64,000 nucleotides of DNA from BOKV01 sp041739225 (GTDB taxonomy: Bacteria > Pseudomonadota > Alphaproteobacteria > Rhizobiales > Rhizobiaceae). Location: positions 1 to 64,000 of the forward strand of contig JBGSOG010000009.1 of assembly GCA_041739225.1 (NCBI GenBank), in the 5' to 3' direction. The translations under genes and the position numbers were made by a program. Positions within the stretch are counted from its first letter, which is position 1; each line of letters starts with the position of its first letter. Positions 1 to 6,926 of this stretch are shown here, piece after piece. The notes beneath the pieces were generated by a model. It was not told the DNA's origin, ran no database searches, and saw nothing but the letters and a program-made list of their open reading frames with translations.

Positions 1-647
1 TGCAGCGGCAGACCGTAAAGCGCGTCAATGTTCACTGATGCTACACCCGCCTGGCGAAGCGCGAGCACAAGATCACAGGTTTGTTCAAAGGTCTGGATAC
101 GGTTGATTGCGGCCTGAACATCCGGGTTGAAATCCTGAACGCCGATACTCGCCCGGGTGACGCCCAGAATTTGAACACCCTCAATGAACGCAGCACCTGA
201 ATCGGATGGATCGATCTCGATTGCAATCTCGGCATTTGGCAAGATGTCGAATGCATCCTCAAGGGCGGTGCGCAGCGCAACAAACTCGGCGGGGTGAAGC
301 AGGCTTGGCGATCCGCCGCCAAGGTGCAAGGCACCCAAGGGTAGTTTTCCGCCGGTTTTTTGTTTCAGAAGTGCAATTTCTTCGACCAGATGGCGCACAT
401 ATTGGACAACCGGATCGTAACGCAGTGTTTGCTTGGTATGGCAGCCGCAGAACCAACAGAGGCGATCACAAAAAGGAATGTGGATGTAGACCGACACAGG
501 CGTGGCGGCATCCAGACTTTCGAGCATCTCGGTGAAAATTTCCGGACCCATACCGTCGCGAAAATGCGGCGCAGTTGGATAGCTGGTGTAGCGTGGAACC
601 GATTCGCCGTGTATCGCCAGAATGTGCTCGGGATTCAACGCGTTCAT
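1..647 (-). CDS. hemN: Oxygen-independent coproporphyrinogen III oxidase HemN (3' end off window)
   Basis: Radical-SAM enzyme that converts coproporphyrinogen III to protoporphyrinogen IX without oxygen, so heme synthesis can continue at low oxygen. Translating the minus strand from the ATG at 647 gives about 215 residues. Near the start is the HemN-type PRYTSYPTAPHF segment, followed by the iron-sulfur signature CDRLCWFCGC (C-x3-C-x2-C-x-C). LHLGGGSPSLL, IEIDPSD, GVQDFNPDVQ and NIDALYGLPL follow in the family order. Full-length HemN has about 450 residues, so the C-terminal half lies beyond base 1. The ATG overlaps the stop of the upstream hemerythrin-domain gene (ATGA), which fixes the start and implies one transcript. 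The divergent FNR-type box at 1186-1199 suggests induction at low oxygen. Confidence 0.95.
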   Translation of the reverse strand, partial: MNALNPEHILAIHGESVPRYTSYPTAPHFRDGMGPEIFTEMLESLDAATPVSVYIHIPFCDRLCWFCGCHTKQTLRYDPVVQYVRHLVEEIALLKQKTGGKLPLGALHLGGGSPSLLHPAEFVALRTALEDAFDILPNAEIAIEIDPSDSGAAFIEGVQILGVTRASIGVQDFNPDVQAAINRIQTFEQTCDLVLALRQAGVASVNIDALYGLPL

Positions 648-1123
648 GCCTGCGCTCGGGCAAGCAGCGGCATCATGTGCTCGCGTTCAAACGCAATGTG
701 GCGCCGCATACCCTCAAAAAACCCTCGAAGCATCCATGCGAGGGCTTCAACATGGCTGCGGTCGCGGCCAGAGGCAAAACTGCAAAGTGACTCCTGCAAT
801 TCAGCCGCGAAGCTCTCGTCTTCCCAATGCTCAAATCGCAAACGCTCAATGGTGTCGGACAGGCCATTGTCGGGAGTGATGGAGCGCAAGTAGGGGAAAA
901 CCACGTTTTCTTCAAAAGCATGCGCGCGCAATACGGTTTCGTGGATCGTGCGGGCCAAGTCTGCGCATTGTGCGGGGTCAACCTTTTCAGGCAGCCCGTC
1001 TGCTATTTTTTCCAGCCTACCGCAAATATCGCTTAACATGGCAAGATTGCCGGCAAGTTCAGCATGGATGGCCATCGGTTCAAGCCCGCCCGCCTTTCCC
1101 GCCACCATCTTGCTGGTATCCAT
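644..1123 (-). CDS. Hemerythrin HHE cation-binding domain protein
   Basis: Protein of 159 residues made of one predicted four-helix hemerythrin-like domain. Candidate diiron ligands in order are His near residue 20 (IHAEL), H-x3-E type residues in TIHETVLRAHAFEENVVFPYL (about 59-79), the HWEDE segment, and HIAFEREHMMPLL near the C-terminus. Such domains bind oxygen or nitric oxide at a diiron site, or sense iron and redox state. The gene is co-transcribed with hemN (4-bp overlap) and divergent from ccoNOQP. A role in buffering or sensing oxygen or NO while heme and cbb3 oxidase are made is likely, but this is inferred from position only. No signal peptide, so cytoplasmic. Confidence 0.8.
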   Translation of the reverse strand: MDTSKMVAGKAGGLEPMAIHAELAGNLAMLSDICGRLEKIADGLPEKVDPAQCADLARTIHETVLRAHAFEENVVFPYLRSITPDNGLSDTIERLRFEHWEDESFAAELQESLCSFASGRDRSHVEALAWMLRGFFEGMRRHIAFEREHMMPLLARAQA

Positions 1124-1185
1124 TGATGCTTCTCCGGTTCACGTTGGACCATTGAAACATTATCCAGTTGGACGGGCCGGGTTCC

Positions 1186-1199
1186 TTGATCCAAATCAA
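1186..1199. promoter_or_regulatory. FNR/FixK-type anaerobox between hemerythrin-hemN and ccoN
   Basis: TTGATccaaATCAA is a perfect match to the FNR/FixK/Anr half-site pair TTGAT-N4-ATCAA. It lies 63 bp upstream of the hemerythrin-domain start and 93 bp upstream of the ccoN start, so a single site could activate both divergent transcripts at low oxygen. No FNR or FixK gene is present in the window, so the cognate regulator is inferred. Confidence 0.85.
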
Positions 1200-1292
1200 G
1201 GCGACCTTTGTCCGGGCAGGCGAATGAACCAATATCGCAAATCCGGCATTTCGGGCTGGAGGATTGCGCATCCTGGCGGGAAAGGACCACCC

Positions 1293-2912
1293 ATGAAGAA
1301 TGCCACCGAGGCCATCCTGGTCGGACTGGCTGCATTTGCTGCGCTGATGGGCGCTGCCTTTGCGCAAGATACAGAATTCAGAGTTCACGCTTACGTCCTG
1401 TTTGCAGTCCTGCTGATCAGCACACTCGTGTTGATGCGGCGTGTCAGCTTCGCACCGGCAGGCCATGCGGCAGCCAACAACGAAGCTGAATACATGGACG
1501 GTGTGGTTCGCTACGGGGTGATTGCAACCACTTTTTGGGGCATCGTTGGCTTCCTGGTGGGCGTCATCGTGGCATCCCAACTGGCATGGCCCGATCTCAA
1601 CATCGAGCCATGGTTCAATTTCGGCCGGATGCGCCCGTTGCACACTTCAGCAGTCATTTTCGCCTTTGGTGGCAATGCGCTGATAGCCACGTCATTCTAC
1701 GTGGTTCAGCGTACTTCCCGGGCACGCCTCTTTGGCGGCGATCTGGCCTGGTTCGTGTTCTGGGGATACCAGTTGTTCATCGTCATGGCGGCGACCGGCT
1801 ATCTGCTCGGCATCACCGAGAGCCGCGAATATGCCGAACCAGAATGGTATGTCGATCTTTGGTTGACGGTTGTCTGGGTCGCCTATCTGCTGGTGTTCCT
1901 CGGTACGATTTTGAAGCGCAAAGAGCCACATATCTATGTGGCCAACTGGTTCTACCTGAGCTTCATCGTTACCATTGCGATGCTGCACATCGTCAACAAT
2001 CTGTCGATGCCGGTTTCATTCCTTGGGGCCAAGAGCTATTCAGCTTTCTCCGGCGTGCAGGATGCACTGACCCAATGGTGGTATGGCCACAATGCGGTCG
2101 GCTTTTTCCTGACCGCAGGTTTTCTCGGCATGATGTACTACTTCGTGCCCAAGCAGGCAGGCCGTCCGGTCTATTCCTACCGGCTGTCGATCATCCACTT
2201 CTGGGCACTGATCTTCCTCTATATCTGGGCCGGTCCGCACCATCTCCACTACACCGCATTGCCTGACTGGGCGCAGACCCTTGGCATGGTGTTTTCGATC
2301 ATGCTGTGGATGCCTTCGTGGGGCGGGATGATCAACGGCCTGATGACGCTTTCGGGCGCTTGGGACAAGCTGCGCACCGATCCGATCCTGCGCATGATGG
2401 TGATTTCGGTCGCCTTCTACGGCATGTCGACCTTCGAGGGGCCAATGATGTCGATCAAGGCGGTGAACTCGCTCAGCCACTACACCGACTGGACCATCGG
2501 CCACGTTCATTCCGGCGCCCTCGGGTGGGTTGGCATGATCTCGTTTGGCGCGATGTACTTCCTCGTACCCAAGCTCTGGAACCGCGAACGGCTTTACAGC
2601 CTGCGCCTTGTCAACTGGCACTTCTGGCTGGCGACACTCGGCATTGTTCTTTACGCTGCGGTAATGTGGGTTTCGGGTATCATGGAAGGCTTGATGTGGC
2701 GTGAATACAACGACCAAGGATACCTCGTGTACTCCTTTGTCGAGACTGTACAGGCCAAGTATCCATACTACGTCCTGCGCATGCTCGGAGGCCTCCTGTA
2801 TCTGACCGGGGCACTCGTGATGGCGTTCAACTTCTACATGACCATTCGCGGAAACGTTCGTTCGGAAGTTCCGATCGGCGCTGAAGCGGTGCGTCTTGCA
2901 CCTGCAGAATAA
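1293..2912 (+). CDS. ccoN: cbb3-type cytochrome c oxidase subunit I
   Basis: Catalytic heme-copper subunit of the high-affinity cbb3 oxidase, an integral membrane protein of 539 residues, the usual family size. The reading frame stays open upstream to 948, but the ATG at 1293 follows a GGAAAGGA ribosome site and begins MKNATEAILVG. That start leaves the FNR box in the untranslated leader. The protein has about a dozen hydrophobic helices. Recognisable family segments include the HTSAVIFAFGGNAL heme-ligand region, the WWYGHNAVGFFLTAGFLG copper-site region, GPHHLHYTALPDW and HVHSGALGWVG. It is the first gene of ccoNOQP, with ccoO 12 bp downstream. Reduced oxygen tension probably induces it through the box at 1186-1199. 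Confidence 0.97.
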   Translation: MKNATEAILVGLAAFAALMGAAFAQDTEFRVHAYVLFAVLLISTLVLMRRVSFAPAGHAAANNEAEYMDGVVRYGVIATTFWGIVGFLVGVIVASQLAWPDLNIEPWFNFGRMRPLHTSAVIFAFGGNALIATSFYVVQRTSRARLFGGDLAWFVFWGYQLFIVMAATGYLLGITESREYAEPEWYVDLWLTVVWVAYLLVFLGTILKRKEPHIYVANWFYLSFIVTIAMLHIVNNLSMPVSFLGAKSYSAFSGVQDALTQWWYGHNAVGFFLTAGFLGMMYYFVPKQAGRPVYSYRLSIIHFWALIFLYIWAGPHHLHYTALPDWAQTLGMVFSIMLWMPSWGGMINGLMTLSGAWDKLRTDPILRMMVISVAFYGMSTFEGPMMSIKAVNSLSHYTDWTIGHVHSGALGWVGMISFGAMYFLVPKLWNRERLYSLRLVNWHFWLATLGIVLYAAVMWVSGIMEGLMWREYNDQGYLVYSFVETVQAKYPYYVLRMLGGLLYLTGALVMAFNFYMTIRGNVRSEVPIGAEAVRLAPAE

Positions 2913-2924
2913 GGAGCTGGCACC

Positions 2925-3656
2925 ATGTCAATCATAAGCAAACACGCCATCATCGAGAAAAACGCGTCATTGCTTCTCGTGGGATCGCTGCTGGTCGTCA
3001 GCATCGGCGGTCTGGTCGAGATCGCACCGCTGTTCTACCTCGAAAACACCATCGAGAAGGTCGAGGGAATGCGACCTTACTCACCACTGGAGCTGGCTGG
3101 TCGCAACATCTACGTCCGCGAAGGCTGCTACAATTGCCACAGCCAAATGATCCGTCCTTTCCGCGACGAGGTTGAACGTTACGGCCATTACAGTCTTGCG
3201 GCGGAATCGATGTACGATCATCCATTCCAGTGGGGATCAAAGCGGACCGGGCCTGACCTTGCCCGTGTTGGGGGTCGATATTCGAACCAATGGCACGTCG
3301 ATCACCTGATCGAGCCGCGCGCGGTGGTTCCTGAATCGATCATGCCGTCCTACTCGTTCCTCGCAACCACCGACCTCAAAGTCGAAGACCCGTCCGGGCA
3401 CCTGATTGCCAACCGGCGGGTAGGGGTTCCGTATTCCGACGAGATGGTCGAGAACGCTGCAGCCGACATGGCTGCACAGGCTGATCCCAACGCCGATACC
3501 ACCGGTGTTCTTGCCCGCTACCCCAAGGCGGTCGTGGGCGATTTTGACGGTGATCCTGCCCGGTTGACCGAGATGGACGCACTCGTCGCCTATCTCCAGA
3601 TGATCGGGACCCTTGTCGATTTCTCGGCTTACAAAGCCGAAGAAAACCAGCGTTGA
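2925..3656 (+). CDS. ccoO: cbb3-type cytochrome c oxidase monoheme subunit II
   Basis: Membrane-anchored monoheme cytochrome c that passes electrons from CcoP to the CcoN active site. The protein has 243 residues, with one N-terminal transmembrane helix (about 14-36) and a periplasmic domain carrying the heme-attachment motif CYNCH at residues 68-72, followed by SQMIRPFRDE, typical of CcoO. The distal methionine is probably in the SIMPSY segment. An AAGGAG ribosome site lies upstream of the ATG. Second gene of ccoNOQP and strongly expected to share its promoter. Confidence 0.97.
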   Translation: MSIISKHAIIEKNASLLLVGSLLVVSIGGLVEIAPLFYLENTIEKVEGMRPYSPLELAGRNIYVREGCYNCHSQMIRPFRDEVERYGHYSLAAESMYDHPFQWGSKRTGPDLARVGGRYSNQWHVDHLIEPRAVVPESIMPSYSFLATTDLKVEDPSGHLIANRRVGVPYSDEMVENAAADMAAQADPNADTTGVLARYPKAVVGDFDGDPARLTEMDALVAYLQMIGTLVDFSAYKAEENQR

Positions 3657-3667
3657 GGGAGGCGGAA

Positions 3668-3823
3668 ATGCAACTTGATTATCAAGCGATGCGTACTTTC
3701 GCCGACAGCTGGGGTCTTCTTTACATGACCCTGGTTTTCATTGGTGTCGTGCTTTGGACTTTTCGTCCAGGCAGCCGAAAGGCCACGGACGATGCCGCGC
3801 AAATCCCGTTCAAGGAGGACTGA
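3668..3823 (+). CDS. ccoQ: cbb3-type oxidase small subunit CcoQ/FixQ
   Basis: Small gene of 51 residues in the gap between ccoO and ccoP. It starts at the ATG at 3668 behind a GAGG ribosome site and stops at 3821-3823, 3 bp before ccoP. It has a single transmembrane helix (about 16-33, WGLLYMTLVFIGVVLWTF) followed by RPGSRKATDDAAQIPFKED. The Arg-Pro-Gly segment after the helix and the IPF-x-ED-like C-terminus are typical of CcoQ. CcoQ stabilises the interaction of CcoP with the CcoNO core. Position, length and topology agree with this call. Confidence 0.93.
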   Translation: MQLDYQAMRTFADSWGLLYMTLVFIGVVLWTFRPGSRKATDDAAQIPFKED

Positions 3824-3826
3824 GCA

Positions 3827-4699
3827 ATGTCCGACAAGCATGAAATAGACGAAATCTCCGGCACGGAAACCACCGGCCATGAGTGGGATGGCATCAAGGA
3901 ATTGAACAATCCACTGCCGCGTTGGTGGCTCTACACCTTCTACGCCTGCATTGTGTGGGGACTTGGATATACGATTTTCTATCCGGCCTGGCCCATGCTT
4001 ACGACCAACACCAAGGGTACACTTGGATGGTCCAGCAGGGCTGATTCCGCTGCGGAAATGAAGGCGGCGGAAACAACGCGGGCACAAGCTGCGTCCGTTT
4101 TGGAAACGGCAGATGTTCCAACGATCCTCGCAAGCGAGGAAATGCGGACGATTGCCGAAGCGGGTGGGCAATCATTGTTCAAGGTCTATTGCATCCAGTG
4201 TCATGGCTCCGGCGCTGCCGGTGGTCCGGGGTATCCGAACCTCAATGATGACGACTGGATCTGGGGTGGTGATGGTGATGCCATCTACACCACCTTGAAG
4301 CATGGCATCCGCCATCCAGGCGATGATGATACCCGTGTCTCTGAAATGCCGGCATTTGGCCGAGACGGCATTCTGGAAGCTGCACAAATTTCGGATGTGG
4401 CATGGTTTGTGCGGAAAATATCCGGGCAGGATCATGAGGCGGAAGCAGCGGGCCGTGGCCAGACCGTTTATGCCGAGAATTGCGCGGCATGCCATGGAGA
4501 CAATGGGGAAGGTCTGCGCGAACTGGGTGGGCCGCGCCTTTCGGATGCAATCTGGATTTACGGCGGCGAACATGCACAGCTTGTGAGCCAGATAGTTGCG
4601 CCAAAACAGGGCGTGATGCCGGCGTGGGGTACGCGCCTTGGTGAAACGGCGATCAAACAACTTGCCGTTTATGTTCACGGGCTGGGCGGCGGAGAGTAA
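3827..4699 (+). CDS. ccoP: cbb3-type cytochrome c oxidase diheme subunit III
   Basis: Diheme c-type cytochrome that accepts electrons from soluble or membrane cytochrome c for the cbb3 oxidase. The protein has 290 residues. The N-terminal region holds the family segment HEWDGIKELNNPLPRWWLYTFY and a single transmembrane helix (about 34-56). Two periplasmic cytochrome c domains follow, with CIQCH at 122-126 and CAACH at 219-223. Probable distal methionines lie in VSEMPAFG and GVMPAWG. Last gene of ccoNOQP, followed by a rho-independent terminator. Confidence 0.97.
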   Translation: MSDKHEIDEISGTETTGHEWDGIKELNNPLPRWWLYTFYACIVWGLGYTIFYPAWPMLTTNTKGTLGWSSRADSAAEMKAAETTRAQAASVLETADVPTILASEEMRTIAEAGGQSLFKVYCIQCHGSGAAGGPGYPNLNDDDWIWGGDGDAIYTTLKHGIRHPGDDDTRVSEMPAFGRDGILEAAQISDVAWFVRKISGQDHEAEAAGRGQTVYAENCAACHGDNGEGLRELGGPRLSDAIWIYGGEHAQLVSQIVAPKQGVMPAWGTRLGETAIKQLAVYVHGLGGGE

Positions 4700-4735
4700 T
4701 CTCCCGGAGGATCACGCCTGCCTTGATGGGCATGG

Positions 4736-4770
4736 AAGCCTGCGGCACTTTGTGTCGCAGGCTTTTGGTT
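4736..4770 (+). terminator. Rho-independent terminator after ccoNOQP
   Basis: AAGCCTGCG (4736-4744) pairs perfectly with CGCAGGCTT (4756-4764) around an 11-base loop, and a T-rich tract (TTTTGGTTTT) follows. It separates ccoNOQP from the separately regulated ccoGHIS transcript. Confidence 0.85.
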
Positions 4771-4781
4771 TTCCGGCCTCG

Positions 4782-4795
4782 TTGACATGGATCAA
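4782..4795 (+). promoter_or_regulatory. FNR/FixK-type anaerobox upstream of ccoG
   Basis: TTGACatggATCAA matches the FNR/FixK consensus in nine of ten half-site positions. It lies 52 bp upstream of the chosen ccoG start and just after the ccoNOQP terminator, as expected for a second low-oxygen promoter that drives the assembly genes. Confidence 0.8.
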
Positions 4796-4846
4796 CGCTG
4801 CGGTTTCGATAAGTCTTTAGGGCTTGGCGCAACAAGGAACGACAAG

Positions 4847-6433
4847 ATGACCGACCAGGCAATTTCCGGAAATGCCCGCTTTTCCGCCGAAGTGGAAAAG
4901 CACGATGTGCAAGCAATCAACACTGCGGCCAAGGCCCAGGGCATGCCGATGTATGCGGCGCACAAGAAGGTTTTTCCAAAGGCCATCAACGGCAATTACC
5001 GTCGGCTCAAGTGGATCATCATGGCGATCACGCTGGCGATCTACTACATCACGCCGTGGCTTCGCTGGGATCGCGGTGCCCATGCGCCCAATCAGGGCGT
5101 TTTGATCGACATCGCAAACCGGCGGTTTTATTTCTTTCCCATCGAAATCTGGCCGCAGGAATTTTACTTCGTCGCGGGCTTGCTCGTCATGGCCGGGGTC
5201 GGGCTGTTCCTCGTCACATCCGTTGTGGGCCGGGCATGGTGTGGCTATGCCTGCCCGCAGACCGTGTGGACGGATTTGTTCCTGCATGTTGAGCGTTTCA
5301 TTCAGGGCGATCGCAACGCGCAGATAAAACTGGCCGCTGCGCCGTGGTCGTTTGACAAGCTGCGCAAGATGGTGGCCACGCACGTGACTTTTCTGCTGAT
5401 TTCAGTGGCTACGGGCGGCGCGTGGATTTTCTACTTCGCCGATGCGCCAACCCTGCTTCGTGATTTTGTAACCCTGCAGGCTCTGCCGGTTGCCTATGCC
5501 ACGGTGGCGGTGCTGACTGCAACGACCTATGTCATGGGCGCGCTGATGCGCGAGCAAGTCTGTATTTACATGTGCCCTTGGCCGCGAATTCAGGCGGCAA
5601 TGCTGGATGAGGATTCGCTTGTCGTAACCTACAATGACTGGCGGGGCGAGCCACGCTCGCGCGGTGTGAAAAAATCGGCGGCAGTCAGCGAGGCAGTGGG
5701 CGACTGCGTTGATTGCAATGCCTGTGTGGCTGTTTGTCCAACGGGCATCGACATTCGCAACGGCCAGCAGCTTGAATGCATCACCTGCGCTTTGTGCATC
5801 GATGCCTGTGATTCGGTGATGGAAAAGGTCGGGCGCGAAAAGAGCCTGATCTCCTACACAACACTGCGCGACTACAACCACAATGTTGGTGTGGCAACCA
5901 ATCCGCAGACCAAGCTGATTGAGCCGGCGCGCGTTCGCAACAATGGCGGCAATTTCCACGAAGTAGTGCGTCACTTTGATTGGCGCATCTTCGTGCGGCC
6001 GCGCACTTTGATTTACTTGCTCGCCTGGAGCGCCATCGGTCTGGGGATGCTGTATGCGCTCCTGTCGCGTGACCGGCTGGAAGTGAATGTGCAACACGAC
6101 CGCAATCCGGTTTTTGTCCGGCTGTCGGATGGTTCCATACGCAATGGCTACACGGTCAAGATCCTGAACATGATCCCTGAGCCGCGCGTCATTTTTCTTT
6201 CACTTGAGGGCCTGCCAGGTGCCACAATGCAAATCAATGGCGAAAACCAGCCTGATGGCGTACCGTTTTCGCTGGCGGTGGAACCCGACAAGCTGCGCCA
6301 GTTGAAAGTCTACATCAGCCAACCGGCAAAACTGGCGGTTCCCGGTCAGGCCCGCTTCAAGCTGCACACGGAAGACACGCAGTCCTTTGAGCAGGACACT
6401 TACGAGGCCATTTTCGAAAGTCCAAAGAAATGA
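4847..6433 (+). CDS. ccoG: Cytochrome c oxidase accessory protein CcoG (FixG/RdxA)
   Basis: Membrane-bound iron-sulfur protein needed for cbb3 oxidase assembly, thought to reduce Cu(II) for copper delivery. From the ATG at 4847 it has 528 residues. An in-frame ATG at 4787 lies inside the FNR box at 4782-4795, so the later start behind AAGGAA is preferred. Transmembrane helices flank VGRAWCGYACPQTVW. A double 4Fe-4S ferredoxin domain follows, with CVDCNACVAVCP and CITCALCIDACD. The C-terminus is an immunoglobulin-like FixG domain (roughly 410-528). First gene of ccoGHIS, overlapping ccoH by 4 bp. Confidence 0.95.
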   Translation: MTDQAISGNARFSAEVEKHDVQAINTAAKAQGMPMYAAHKKVFPKAINGNYRRLKWIIMAITLAIYYITPWLRWDRGAHAPNQGVLIDIANRRFYFFPIEIWPQEFYFVAGLLVMAGVGLFLVTSVVGRAWCGYACPQTVWTDLFLHVERFIQGDRNAQIKLAAAPWSFDKLRKMVATHVTFLLISVATGGAWIFYFADAPTLLRDFVTLQALPVAYATVAVLTATTYVMGALMREQVCIYMCPWPRIQAAMLDEDSLVVTYNDWRGEPRSRGVKKSAAVSEAVGDCVDCNACVAVCPTGIDIRNGQQLECITCALCIDACDSVMEKVGREKSLISYTTLRDYNHNVGVATNPQTKLIEPARVRNNGGNFHEVVRHFDWRIFVRPRTLIYLLAWSAIGLGMLYALLSRDRLEVNVQHDRNPVFVRLSDGSIRNGYTVKILNMIPEPRVIFLSLEGLPGATMQINGENQPDGVPFSLAVEPDKLRQLKVYISQPAKLAVPGQARFKLHTEDTQSFEQDTYEAIFESPKK

Positions 6434-6921
6434 GTGTGTTTCGCAAAATCACCGCGCAGGACGAGTTCACCGGATGGCACATGATCGGCGTGATGTTTCT
6501 GTTCTTCGGCACCATCATCTCCGTCAACATGACTTTGGCCTATTTTGCAGCCAGCAGTTGGACCGGACTTGTCGTCAAAAACTCTTACGTCGAGAGCCAG
6601 CGTTTCAATGAAGTTACCGCAGAGCGTCAGCGCTCGGTGGAATTGGGATGGAAGAGCAAGTTGGACTACAATGACGGAGTGCTTTCCCTTTCTCTCCTGA
6701 AAGCCGACGGCACCCCGGCTGATGCTTCGGGCATCAGCGCGATGATTGGCCGACCCGCCTTTGCCCGCGATGACCGCAAGGTTGAGTTTGAGGCCGCAGG
6801 AGCCGGGGTTTACAAGGCCCGCACCCAGCTGAATGCCGGTGTCTGGCAAGTGGAGCTTGCAGCAATTGCTGGTGACCGCACTGCATTCCAGCACAAGATG
6901 CGCTTCACGGTCGCGGAGTAA
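6430..6921 (+). CDS. ccoH: cbb3 oxidase assembly protein CcoH (FixH)
   Basis: Small membrane protein of 163 residues needed for assembly or stability of the cbb3 oxidase. An N-terminal transmembrane helix (about 17-40) after the family segment DEFTGWHM is followed by a periplasmic FixH domain. NSYVESQRFNE is the conserved family region just after the helix. The start overlaps the ccoG stop (ATGA) and ccoI begins 5 bp after the stop, so translation is coupled in the order G-H-I-S. Confidence 0.93.
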   Translation: MSVFRKITAQDEFTGWHMIGVMFLFFGTIISVNMTLAYFAASSWTGLVVKNSYVESQRFNEVTAERQRSVELGWKSKLDYNDGVLSLSLLKADGTPADASGISAMIGRPAFARDDRKVEFEAAGAGVYKARTQLNAGVWQVELAAIAGDRTAFQHKMRFTVAE

Positions 6922-6926
6922 TTGCC

